A DNA stretch of 5,576 bases from DATNNN01 sp035601815 (GTDB taxonomy: Bacteria; Pseudomonadota; Alphaproteobacteria; Rhizobiales; Xanthobacteraceae). Of this stretch, positions 1-5,576 are shown piece by piece. The translations under genes and the position numbers were made by a program. Positions within the stretch are counted from its first letter, which is position 1; the number at the start of each line of letters is the position of its first letter. The stretch is taken from assembly GCA_035601815.1 (NCBI GenBank), contig DATNNN010000012.1, positions 1 through 5,576 on the forward strand, given 5' to 3'. The notes below the pieces were generated by a model. That model worked only from the letters and a program-made list of their open reading frames with translations. It was not told the origin of the DNA and did not search any database.

Positions 1-8
1 CTTGGCGT

Positions 9-14
9 CCCTCC
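9..14 (-). promoter_or_regulatory. Possible ribosome binding site of a leftward gene starting off the left edge
   Basis: On the minus strand this reads GGAGGG, a strong Shine-Dalgarno core. Eight bases then remain before the window ends, and they hold no ATG, GTG or TTG, so a start codon would fall at or just beyond the edge, at normal spacing. The promoter-like signal at 83-110 points the same way. The gene itself is not visible, so this is inference only. Confidence 0.3.
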
Positions 15-82
15 AGGCTTTGCACCCTTTTTGTCGGGGCTTACCTATACAACCGGCCGAGAAAGCATCGGTTCCACAAAAA

Positions 83-110
83 ATTATAGCGAACAAAAAC
101 TTAACACCAA
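83..110 (-). promoter_or_regulatory. Sigma70-like promoter reading left
   Basis: On the minus strand there is a perfect -10 box TATAAT (83-88) and, 16 bases upstream, TTGGTG (105-110), which shares the TTG of the -35 consensus. The patch is strikingly AT-rich for this GC-rich DNA and lies outside any convincing gene. Transcription would start near position 75 and leave a leader of about 75 bases before the left edge. The exact TATAAT supports the call. The poor second half of the -35 box weakens it. Confidence 0.4.
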
Positions 111-114
111 GTTT
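97..114. promoter_or_regulatory. Operator-like dyad over the -35 box
   Basis: A perfect 6-base inverted repeat, AAACTT (97-102) and AAGTTT (109-114), is separated by six bases. It overlaps the putative -35 hexamer of the leftward promoter. Its size, symmetry and position fit a binding site for a dimeric regulator, but the arms are short and AT-rich, so a chance match is possible. No regulator is identified. Confidence 0.25.
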
Positions 115-245
115 GCGCCTTGGCGGATCCGGTTGCCTCGCGCGATGCGATTTTCGCACGGCAGATACGCTTTGGCGGCGGAACCGCCGCGCCGCGCCTG
201 CATTATGTAGGCGGAACTACGGGGGCGAAAAACCCGGTGACTCCC

Positions 246-452
246 ATGCGCCAACCCCGATTTCCCATCCTGGTCGATACCGGCCGCCGCCGCGTGCGCG
301 CCGGCTTTTCCGCGCCGGCGAGCGAAGAGCCGGCAGAGATCTCACTGCATCTGCGCGACAAAGGCTGGAGCGCCTACAGCATCCATTTCGACGCACAGGC
401 GAACGCCTGGATCGCGCAAGTATTCAATCCCAAGACCCGCCACGCCGCCTGA
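246..452 (+). CDS. Small hypothetical protein (68 aa)
   Basis: I do not recognise this family. The product is a soluble-looking 68-residue protein with no signal peptide, membrane segment or cysteine. A basic N-terminal part (RRRVRAG, residues 13-19) is followed by an acidic stretch and then an aromatic-containing segment, residues 40-60 (GWSAYSIHFDA, then NAWIAQVFNP), which looks like alternating beta strands of a small folded domain. The ATG at 246 is preferred because GGTGA, which can pair with the 16S 3' end, lies five bases upstream (236-240). A GTG at 237 and a TTG at 120 are in-frame alternatives. The gene is followed 40 bases later by another small plus-strand gene. It may be real because codon third positions are G/C-rich and the segment reads like structured protein, but a spurious frame cannot be excluded. 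Confidence 0.5.
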   Translation: MRQPRFPILVDTGRRRVRAGFSAPASEEPAEISLHLRDKGWSAYSIHFDAQANAWIAQVFNPKTRHAA

Positions 453-492
453 CAGGCTTGCGCGGATGAGCGGCGCGGCCTAGGCCATCGCC

Positions 493-759
493 GTGCCCGA
501 TCCGGATTCCGATCCCTTGGAGAAATACGAGCGCGGCGTGCTGCCGTTCCGCCGCGCGGCGCCTATCTCCGCGCCGGAGACGGAGGAAGAACGCGGCCAC
601 GGCACGACGATCGCGGTACTGGTCTGCTTCCTCGTGGTGCTGGTGGGGGGCGGCGTGTGGCTGATGAGCACGCTCCGCGACATCAGCCGGATGCAGGACT
701 GCGCCATGCAGGGTCGGCGTAACTGCGCGCCGATCGAAGTGCCGGCGCGCGAGCGCTGA
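493..759 (+). CDS. Small single-pass membrane protein (88 aa)
   Basis: This encodes an 88-residue protein with a charged, proline-containing N-terminal tail (residues 1-37, beginning MPDPDSDPLEKYERG), one clear hydrophobic membrane helix at about 38-58 (TTIAVLVCFLVVLVGGGVW), and a short tail with two cysteines (C70 and C78, in RMQDCAMQGRRNC). The layout resembles conserved small membrane proteins of unknown function in Hyphomicrobiales, but I can assign no function. The cysteine pair next to the membrane could form a disulfide if the tail is periplasmic, or bind a metal or partner; this is inference. The GTG at 493 is the earliest start in frame because a TAG lies four codons upstream (481-483). 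No good Shine-Dalgarno sequence precedes it. Its stop is 19 bases from the stop of the convergent Pal-like gene. Confidence 0.72.
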   Translation: MPDPDSDPLEKYERGVLPFRRAAPISAPETEEERGHGTTIAVLVCFLVVLVGGGVWLMSTLRDISRMQDCAMQGRRNCAPIEVPARER

Positions 760-778
760 AATCGCGTTTGCCCGGACG

Positions 779-1324
779 TTACGGCCGCCGGACCGCAGGC
801 GGCGGGATCTCGCCGCGCTCGGAGGGTATGGTGACGGCGCGGCGGTTCTGCGACCAGCACGAGATGTTGTCGCATTTCGCCGCCCGCCCCTCGCGGCCGC
901 GCCCAACGGTGCGGATGCGTCCGCGCTCGATGCCCTTCGACACCAGAAAGTCGCGCACAGCGAGGGCGCGGCTGTTGGAAAGCTTCATGTTGAACGCCGC
1001 GTTGCCGCGCTCGTCAGCGTGGCCCTCGATGGTGACGTTGAACATCTGATAGCGGGAAAGCCAGGCACCCTGCTTGTTGAGCGTCGTCATGGCGATGTCG
1101 TTGAGCGCCGCCGACTTTTCGTCGAAAAACACCCGGTCGCCGACGTTGAGGAAGAAATCCTGAGGAGAGCCCGGTGCGACGCCGGGGACCGGCGGCGGCG
1201 GTGCGGCGGCCGGCGGCGGCTCCGCAGGCGCAAACGGGTTCGTCGCGCAGCCGGCGACGGCCATGACGCTCGCCGCGATCAGCGCAATCCTGGCGAAGGC
1301 GCGCAAACTTCCGTGGTCGAGCAT
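779..1324 (-). CDS. pal: Pal/OmpA-family peptidoglycan-associated lipoprotein
   Basis: This is a 181-aa outer-membrane lipoprotein expected to bind peptidoglycan non-covalently. Residues 1-25 are a signal peptide ending in the lipobox VAGC, with C26 the lipidated cysteine. The residue at +2 is Ala, so outer-membrane sorting is expected. A Pro/Ala-rich linker (about 33-53) precedes the OmpA-like domain (about 57-166). That domain has NVGDRVFFDE, GHADERG (101-107, with D104 as the likely diaminopimelate-binding Asp), the N112-x2-LS-x2-R119-A motif, and CDNISCWSQNRRAVT (151-165), which is typical of alphaproteobacterial Pal. Two features are unusual. The usual GKERP-type segment reads GREGRAAK (143-150), and a basic, proline-rich tail follows the domain. 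No tolQRAB or cpoB genes are adjacent, so it may be a Pal paralogue rather than the Tol-Pal partner. The ATG at 1324 has a GGGGGGAA ribosome-binding sequence. It starts 23 bases after the monooxygenase stop and is probably co-transcribed with it. Confidence 0.88.
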   Translation of the reverse strand: MLDHGSLRAFARIALIAASVMAVAGCATNPFAPAEPPPAAAPPPPVPGVAPGSPQDFFLNVGDRVFFDEKSAALNDIAMTTLNKQGAWLSRYQMFNVTIEGHADERGNAAFNMKLSNSRALAVRDFLVSKGIERGRIRTVGRGREGRAAKCDNISCWSQNRRAVTIPSERGEIPPPAVRRP

Positions 1325-1347
1325 GATTCCCCCCGTTTTGTTTCTGT

Positions 1348-2541
1348 CTACATGCCGCCGTAGAGCCAGTCGACGCCATCATACCAATCCTGCGCGGTGC
1401 GACCGCGCAGCATCTGGTTGCGCAACTCCGCCGCGACACCGCGGGCATGATAGAACTCGCCATAGACCCGCGCCATGATCTGGGCGCGGCCGGTGCGCAG
1501 GTAGCGGGCCTCCTGATAGGCGCGGAAGGCGCCCGGCAGATCGTCCGGCGTCGCCGCGACCTTTTCCGCAAGCGTGACCGCGTCCTCGATCGCCATGCAG
1601 GCGCCCTGGGCGAGATATTGCAGCATGGGGTGCGCGGCGTCGCCGAGGAGCGTAACGCGGCCCTTGGACCATTGCCGGATCGGCTCGCGGTCACACAGCA
1701 CCCACATGCGCCAGGTCTCGATGCACTCGAGCATGCGCAGGACTTCCGGCCGCTGGCCGCTGAAGTGTGCCCACAGCTCGCCGGAGTCGGCCTCCGCGTT
1801 CCAGCCCTCCTCGTAGCGGTCGGAGTGGAACACGGCGACGAGGTTATAGAGCTCGCCGCGCCGCAGCGGATAATGCACGAAATGCGTGCGCGGCCCGGCC
1901 CACAGCACCACGTCCGGCCGCCACAGATCCTCGGGCACGTCGTCTCGCTTCAGCACGGCGCGATAGGCAATGTGGCCGGAGACGCGCGGCGCGCCGTCGC
2001 CCACGATCATCTCGCGCACGCAACTCCACATGCCGTCGCAGCCGATGAGGGCGCGGCCCCGGATCGTTTTGCGCGGGCCGGTATCCGGGCCGCCAAGCGC
2101 CACCTCGACGAGGTCGCCGTCCTCCATTGCGTCGACCACGCGCTGCCACACGTCGAGATATACGAGATCATTGCTGCGGCAGGCCTCGAACAGCACCGCG
2201 TGCAGATCGTGGCGGTGGGTGACCGCGTAGGGCTCGTGGAAATGCTTGGCGAAAGCATCGTCCAGGGGAACGCGCGCGATGCTCTCGCCGGAAAGCGCAC
2301 AGCGCATTTCCTGGGCGCCGGGCTGGAACGCATCGGCCAGCACCGCTTGCTTCAAGCCGAGCTTATCCAGCGCGCGAAAGACATTGGGGCCGAGCTGGAT
2401 GCCGGCGCCGACTTCCTTGAACTCGCCCGACTGCTCGAGCACGCGCACGGCAAAGCCCTTGCGCGCGAGGGCGTAGGCGCAGGCGAGCCCGCCGATGCCG
2501 CCGCCGGCGATCAAGAACGGTGTGCTGCGGTTGGCCGCCAC
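1348..2541 (-). CDS. FAD-dependent monooxygenase, probable 3-hydroxybenzoate 6-monooxygenase
   Basis: This 397-aa protein belongs to the class A flavoprotein hydroxylases (salicylate/3-hydroxybenzoate hydroxylase type). Such cytosolic enzymes use NAD(P)H and O2 to hydroxylate an aromatic ring; 3-hydroxybenzoate would give gentisate. Visible motifs are the FAD-binding GGGIGG (13-18) with the ribose-binding E36, the CDG motif (168-170) in GCDGMWSCVRE, and the second FAD motif GDAAHP (300-305). Compared from memory with 3-hydroxybenzoate 6-hydroxylase of Rhodococcus jostii, the segments PYxVTHR (Y105), THFVHYPL (H220, Y224) and LQYLAQGA (Q308) match its active-site Tyr, His, Tyr and Gln, and the ending DWLYGG also fits. 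That favours this substrate over salicylate, but specificity is inferred. No gentisate dioxygenase or regulator is nearby. The GTG at 2541 is chosen for GGAGA six to seven bases upstream. The gene follows the epimerase after 14 bases, indicating co-transcription. Confidence 0.85.
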   Translation of the reverse strand: MAANRSTPFLIAGGGIGGLACAYALARKGFAVRVLEQSGEFKEVGAGIQLGPNVFRALDKLGLKQAVLADAFQPGAQEMRCALSGESIARVPLDDAFAKHFHEPYAVTHRHDLHAVLFEACRSNDLVYLDVWQRVVDAMEDGDLVEVALGGPDTGPRKTIRGRALIGCDGMWSCVREMIVGDGAPRVSGHIAYRAVLKRDDVPEDLWRPDVVLWAGPRTHFVHYPLRRGELYNLVAVFHSDRYEEGWNAEADSGELWAHFSGQRPEVLRMLECIETWRMWVLCDREPIRQWSKGRVTLLGDAAHPMLQYLAQGACMAIEDAVTLAEKVAATPDDLPGAFRAYQEARYLRTGRAQIMARVYGEFYHARGVAAELRNQMLRGRTAQDWYDGVDWLYGGM

Positions 2542-2555
2542 GGGCTTCTCCGCGA

Positions 2556-3557
2556 TCAGACTTTATAATAGCCGCGATACCAGTCGACGAAAGCGGCGAC
2601 ACCTGCGTCCACCGGCGTTTGCGGCCGATAGCCGGTGAGGCGCTCCAGGAGGTCGGCGCGCGCGTGCGTCGCCGGCACGTCGCCGGGCTGCATGGGCAGG
2701 AGCTTCTGCTTCGCCTTCTTGCCGAGCTTCTTCTCAATGGCGGCCACGTAATCGAGAAGGCCGACCGGCACGCCGCGGCCGACGTTGACCACGCGGAACG
2801 GCGCCACGGGGCTCGCGAAATCGGGCGCGTCGGTGTCCGGGTCGGCGCGGCGCGGTGGCAGCGGCACGAGACGCACGATCGCCTCCACCAGATCGTCCAC
2901 GTAGGTAAAATCGCGGCTCATCCGGCCCTCGCCGTAAATCTCGATCGGCTCGTCCTTCAGCATGGCCGCGACGAAGCGGAAGAGCGCCATGTCCGGCCGG
3001 CCCCAGGGCCCATAGACGGTGAAGAAGCGGATGGCGGTGGTAGGAATGTTCGAGAGGTGCGCATAGGCGTGCGCCATCAGCTCGCCCGCCTTCTTGGTGG
3101 CGGCGTAGAGGGAGAGCGGATAGTCGGCGCGGTCGGTCTCGGCCGCGGGCGGCGGGTTGGCGCCGTAGATCGAGCTCGTCGAGGCGAAGAGGAAGTGCTT
3201 GGGCGGCGCCGCGCGCAGATGCTCGAGAAGATTGAAGGTGCCGACGAGATTGGCGTCGACGTATGCGCGTGGGTTCTCCACGCTGTAGCGCACCCCCGCC
3301 TGGGCGGCGAGATGGACGACCACCTCGGGCTTCGCCGCATCGTAGATCGCCGCGAGCTTGTCGGCGTCCTCGAGCATGGCCATGTGAGCGGTGAAGCCGC
3401 GCGCGCGTTCGAGTTCCGCGTGGCGAGCCTTCTTCAGCGCGACGTCGTAGTACGGCGTGAGCCCGTCGACGCCGACGACTTGCTGGCCGTCGGCAAGAAG
3501 CCGGCGCGCCAGGTGGAAGCCGATGAAGCCGGCGGTGCCGGTGATGAGAAAGCGCAC
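2556..3557 (-). CDS. lpsL: UDP-glucuronate 4-epimerase (NAD-dependent, extended SDR)
   Basis: This 333-aa extended short-chain dehydrogenase/reductase should interconvert UDP-glucuronate and UDP-galacturonate, supplying acidic sugars for lipopolysaccharide or capsule in the cytosol. The Rossmann motif GTAGFIG (7-13) starts the protein and D31 is placed to bind the NAD ribose. The segment GLTPYYDVALKKAR (32-45) is characteristic of the UDP-glucuronate epimerase (CapI/LpsL) subgroup. The catalytic region has STSSIYG (126-132) and Y151-x3-K155. RFFTVYGPWGRPDMALF (177-193) and RDFTYVDD (215-222) are also typical of this subgroup. Length is normal for the family and nothing is missing. The GTG at 3557 is required for the intact Rossmann start; only a weak AGGGA precedes it. 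It lies 49 bases after recJ and 14 bases before the monooxygenase. No other polysaccharide gene is in the window. The substrate is inferred from the subgroup motifs; the symbol follows the rhizobial enzyme. Confidence 0.9.
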   Translation of the reverse strand: MRFLITGTAGFIGFHLARRLLADGQQVVGVDGLTPYYDVALKKARHAELERARGFTAHMAMLEDADKLAAIYDAAKPEVVVHLAAQAGVRYSVENPRAYVDANLVGTFNLLEHLRAAPPKHFLFASTSSIYGANPPPAAETDRADYPLSLYAATKKAGELMAHAYAHLSNIPTTAIRFFTVYGPWGRPDMALFRFVAAMLKDEPIEIYGEGRMSRDFTYVDDLVEAIVRLVPLPPRRADPDTDAPDFASPVAPFRVVNVGRGVPVGLLDYVAAIEKKLGKKAKQKLLPMQPGDVPATHARADLLERLTGYRPQTPVDAGVAAFVDWYRGYYKV

Positions 3558-3573
3558 GAAAATCCCTGCCGGG

Positions 3574-3603
3574 CTTTTGCCCTGTAGCGCGTCTTTTGCC
3601 CTG
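3574..3603. repeat. Short direct repeat in the recJ-epimerase gap
   Basis: The 11-base sequence CTTTTGCCCTG occurs twice, at 3574-3584 and 3593-3603, a period of 19 bases. It fills most of the 49-base gap between the recJ stop and the epimerase start. On the transcribed (minus) strand each copy reads CAGGGCAAAAG, and a third related CAGGGA lies closest to the epimerase start, where it may serve as a weak ribosome binding site. It could be a small duplication or a regulator site; nothing here decides. Confidence 0.5.
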
Positions 3604-3606
3604 CCT

Positions 3607-5412
3607 TTACCGCGCCGCCAAGGGCTCGGCCGGCGCCACGTCGAGAATCCGCATCTCCACCCGTTCCTGCCCCTGCCAGCTGTTGAGCTGAAGGCAGCCG
3701 GCCAGGTGCAGCGGCCGGCCGCGGGCGGCGATCAGCGCTTCACCGAGCGGCCGGTTGAAGGCGCGAAACGCAATGCCGTTGATGGTGGTGCCGTCGCCGG
3801 CGCGGAGCCTCACCCGCACGTGGATGGCGCCGGCGGGCTCGGCGTAGGCGACGGTGTGGGACGGCAGCGCGAAAGTAGGCTCCGGATTGCCGGCGCCGAA
3901 GGGGCCGGCGCGCTCGATCAGCTCCAGCATCGCCGGCGAGGCGGCGCCGGCAGTGAGCGCGCCGTCGATGTCGAGGTAGTCGATGTGGCGCGCGGCGGCG
4001 ACCGCGGCCTCCAGATGCATCTCGAAGTGGGCGCGCAGATCGCCGAGCCGCTCGCGCGCGACCGTCAGGCCCGCCGCCATGGCGTGGCCGCCGCCCTTGA
4101 TGAGCAATCCGGCGTCGACGGCGGCGCGCACCGCGTGGCCGAGGTCGACGCCGGGAATCGAGCGGCCGGAGCCGGTGCCGTTCTCGCCCAACAGCGCAAT
4201 CGCAAACGCCGGCCGGCCGAAGCGCTCCTTCAGGCGCGCGGCGACGAGGCCGACCACGCCGGGATGCCAGCCCTCGCCGCTCGCGATCACGATCGACCCC
4301 TTCTCCTCCATGCCGAGTGAGGCGAGCGCCTCGGCCTCCGCCTGCTCGAGCGTCGCCTTCTCCACCTGCTGGCGCTCGCGGTTCAGGCGATCAAGCTCGG
4401 CGGCAATCGCTGCCGCTTCCGCCGGGTCGTCTGTGATGAGGAGTTTCGTCCCGAGCGTGGCGTCGCCGATGCGGCCGCCCGCGTTGATGCGGGGCCCAAG
4501 CACGAAGCCGAGGTGGAACGGCGTGGGCGGGCCCTCCAGGCGCGCCGCGTCCATGAGCGCGCGCAGGCCTACGTTCTCGCGCCGGCGCAGCGCGATCAGG
4601 CCCTTGGTGACGAAGGCGCGGTTCAAGCCGACGAGCGGCACCACGTCGGCGACGGTGCCGAGCGCCACGAGATCGAGGAAGCTGAGGAGATCGGGTTCGG
4701 GGCGCGTCGCGTTCCAAAAGCCGCGCTCGCGCAGCGCGCGCACGAGCGCCACCGCGGTCATGAACACGAGCCCGACGGCGGCGAGATAGCCGAGGCCGGA
4801 GATGTCGTCGGCGCGGTTGGGATTGACCACGGCAAGCGCGGGCGGCAGCGCGGGGCCGGTCTGGTGATGGTCGATGACCACCACGTCGAGGCCGAGGTTG
4901 CGCGCTTCGCTGAGCGCCTCGGCGCTGGTGGTGCCGCAGTCGACGGTGACGAGGAGCTTGGCGCCGCGCGTGGCGAGCGCGCGCACCGCCTCCACGTTCG
5001 GTCCGTAGCCTTCGAACAGCCGATCGGGAATATGGAAGAACGGGTCGAGGTTGGCTGCGCGCAGCACGCGCACGAGAAGCGCGGTGGAGGTGGCGCCGTC
5101 CACGTCGTAGTCGCCGAAGATCGCGACACTCTCGCCGCGCAGGGCCGCGTCGGCGAGGCGGGCGGCGGCGGCGTCCATGGCGGTGAGCGTGGCGGGATCG
5201 GGCATCAGCCGTTTCACCGTCGGGTCGAGATAAGCCTCGACCTCGTCCAACGGCACGTTGTGGCCGGCGAGCACCCGGGCGAGCAACTCCGGCACGTTGT
5301 GGCGTTGGGTGATCGCGAGCGCGAGCGCGGCCGTGCGCGCGTCGAGGCGGTCGCGCCAAACGCGGCCAGAGGCCGAGCGCTGGACGTTGAGGAAGGGGCG
5401 AGATTCGGTCAC
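3607..5412 (-). CDS. recJ: Single-stranded-DNA-specific exonuclease RecJ
   Basis: This 601-aa enzyme of the DHH phosphoesterase superfamily degrades single-stranded DNA 5' to 3' in recombination (RecF pathway), mismatch repair and base excision repair. The metal-binding motifs appear in order: DYDVDG (101-106), VDCG (157-160), DHH (181-183), and TVADVVP with D256. The family motif GPRINAGGRIGD (306-317) follows. The DHHA1 domain has SGEGWHPGVVGLVAARL (378-394), GSGRSIPGVDL (414-424) and GGGHAMAAG (440-448). The C-terminal OB-type part carries GPFGAGNPEPTF (503-514) and ends with GQERVEMRILDV (581-592). Length and motifs indicate an intact enzyme. The GTG at 5412 is the first usable start because an in-frame TAA lies three codons upstream; alphaproteobacterial RecJ proteins also begin near this point. 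The only good Shine-Dalgarno sequence, GGAGG at 5429-5433, is 16 bases away and inside a hairpin arm. The gene follows glpX by 46 bases, a common alphaproteobacterial arrangement, and is probably co-transcribed with it. Confidence 0.97.
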   Translation of the reverse strand: MTESRPFLNVQRSASGRVWRDRLDARTAALALAITQRHNVPELLARVLAGHNVPLDEVEAYLDPTVKRLMPDPATLTAMDAAAARLADAALRGESVAIFGDYDVDGATSTALLVRVLRAANLDPFFHIPDRLFEGYGPNVEAVRALATRGAKLLVTVDCGTTSAEALSEARNLGLDVVVIDHHQTGPALPPALAVVNPNRADDISGLGYLAAVGLVFMTAVALVRALRERGFWNATRPEPDLLSFLDLVALGTVADVVPLVGLNRAFVTKGLIALRRRENVGLRALMDAARLEGPPTPFHLGFVLGPRINAGGRIGDATLGTKLLITDDPAEAAAIAAELDRLNRERQQVEKATLEQAEAEALASLGMEEKGSIVIASGEGWHPGVVGLVAARLKERFGRPAFAIALLGENGTGSGRSIPGVDLGHAVRAAVDAGLLIKGGGHAMAAGLTVARERLGDLRAHFEMHLEAAVAAARHIDYLDIDGALTAGAASPAMLELIERAGPFGAGNPEPTFALPSHTVAYAEPAGAIHVRVRLRAGDGTTINGIAFRAFNRPLGEALIAARGRPLHLAGCLQLNSWQGQERVEMRILDVAPAEPLAAR

Positions 5413-5428
5413 GGGCAGACGTTACTCA

Positions 5429-5449
5429 CCTCCCCCTGAAAGGGGGAGG
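5429..5449. repeat. Perfect 8-bp palindrome (hairpin) between glpX and recJ
   Basis: CCTCCCCC (5429-5436) and GGGGGAGG (5442-5449) form a perfect 8-bp stem with a 5-base loop. On the transcribed minus strand the hairpin is followed by TGAGTAAC rather than a run of T, so it does not look like a standard intrinsic terminator. Palindromes of this C/G-block type are scattered between genes in many alphaproteobacteria, and it may be one of those dispersed elements. Its 3' arm on the mRNA contains GGAGG, the only strong Shine-Dalgarno-like sequence ahead of recJ, so it could attenuate recJ translation or simply mark the intercistronic gap. Confidence 0.75.
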
Positions 5450-5458
5450 CAAAAGACA

Positions 5459-5576
5459 TCAATCGAGGTGAAACTTCTCGAGCTGCCGGTGCTCGGCGTC
5501 GATCCAGCGCACGGTGCCGGTGACCGAGCGCATGACCACCGTGTGGGTATAGATGCGCTCGCCGCCGAAGCGCACG
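5459..5576 (-). CDS. glpX: Class II fructose-1,6-bisphosphatase GlpX, C-terminal end (partial)
   Basis: Only the last 38 codons and the TGA stop are inside the window; the rest lies beyond the right edge. The visible peptide starts VRFGGERIYTHTVVMRS and ends LEKFHLD. It matches the GlpX C-terminal pattern, in which a (G)VRF segment is followed by a Thr/Val-rich strand, MRSxTGTVR and a late conserved His. GlpX hydrolyses fructose-1,6-bisphosphate to fructose-6-phosphate in gluconeogenesis, or in the Calvin cycle of autotrophs, and is metal-dependent and cytosolic. Position directly upstream of recJ on the same strand is frequent in alphaproteobacteria, often with homoserine dehydrogenase before it, which supports the call. 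The active site is not visible, so whether the enzyme is intact cannot be judged. Confidence 0.85.
   Translation of the reverse strand, partial: VRFGGERIYTHTVVMRSVTGTVRWIDAEHRQLEKFHLD

Noticed and set aside
71..94. GTTC and GAAC half-sites around the TATAAT, considered as a LexA-type operator
   Set aside because: The arms are only four bases and 16 bases apart. That does not match the alphaproteobacterial LexA pattern of direct GTTC-N7-GTTC repeats.
2..469. Plus-strand frame of 155 codons across the left region
   Set aside because: It has a TTG start with no ribosome binding site, crosses the AT-rich promoter-like patch, and is Arg/Pro-rich like other out-of-frame translations. The overlapping 246-452 frame is better supported.
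1180..1225. GGC-rich low-complexity stretch in the Pal-like gene
   Set aside because: It simply encodes the Pro/Ala linker between the lipid anchor and the OmpA domain, which is usual for such lipoproteins.
1447..2568. Long plus-strand open frame opposite the FAD monooxygenase
   Set aside because: The translation shows no family motifs and is rich in Ala/Arg/Gly/His. It is the antisense shadow expected in GC-rich DNA opposite a gene with clear FAD motifs.
3571..3582. GGGC-TTTT-GCCC hairpin in the recJ-epimerase gap
   Set aside because: The stem has only four base pairs with no T-run after it, too weak to call a terminator.
2520..3587. Long plus-strand open frame opposite the UDP-glucuronate epimerase
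   Set aside because: It lies antisense to an intact, motif-complete epimerase and has no recognisable domain of its own.
3457..5439. Several plus-strand open frames opposite recJ
   Set aside because: All are antisense to a full-length RecJ with every DHH motif. Their composition is Ala/Arg/Gly-rich and domain-free.
5429..5449. Palindrome read as a rho-independent terminator between glpX and recJ
   Set aside because: On the transcribed strand no T-run follows the stem, and recJ would then lack an obvious promoter in the remaining few bases.

Overview
The window looks like ordinary, gene-dense chromosome from a high-GC alphaproteobacterium, most likely of the order Hyphomicrobiales (Rhizobiales). 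This rests on the strong G/C bias at third codon positions, the glpX-recJ gene order on one strand, the alphaproteobacterial style of the Pal C-terminus (a CDxISCWSQNRRAVT-type ending), and the frequent GTG starts. No mobile element, CRISPR array, rRNA or tRNA was seen.

Layout. Positions 1-245 hold no convincing gene. They contain an unusually AT-rich patch (about 70-114) with a promoter-like signal reading left and a small dyad over its -35 box. A ribosome-binding-site-like sequence near position 10 suggests a leftward gene beginning just outside the window. Two small plus-strand genes follow: a 68-aa protein of unknown function (246-452) and an 88-aa single-pass membrane protein (493-759). 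They converge on a long minus-strand series that fills the rest of the window.

Read in its own direction (right to left), the minus-strand series is: the 3' end of glpX (class II fructose-1,6-bisphosphatase), recJ (single-strand 5'-3' exonuclease), a UDP-glucuronate 4-epimerase, an FAD aromatic hydroxylase resembling 3-hydroxybenzoate 6-monooxygenase, and a Pal/OmpA-type outer-membrane lipoprotein. The gaps are 46, 49, 14 and 23 bases, with no clear intrinsic terminator between genes, so co-transcription is plausible. Three of the four complete genes in the series appear to start with GTG.

The genes do not form one pathway. They cover gluconeogenesis (glpX), DNA repair and recombination (recJ), acidic sugar nucleotides for surface polysaccharide (epimerase), ring hydroxylation (monooxygenase) and envelope-peptidoglycan anchoring (Pal-like). 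glpX-recJ is a familiar alphaproteobacterial pairing, while the three genes after it look like a lineage-specific assortment. I found no convincing new biological system. The points most worth a second look are the hairpin overlapping the only good Shine-Dalgarno sequence upstream of recJ, the operator-like dyad near the left edge, and the Pal-type lipoprotein standing apart from any tol genes.
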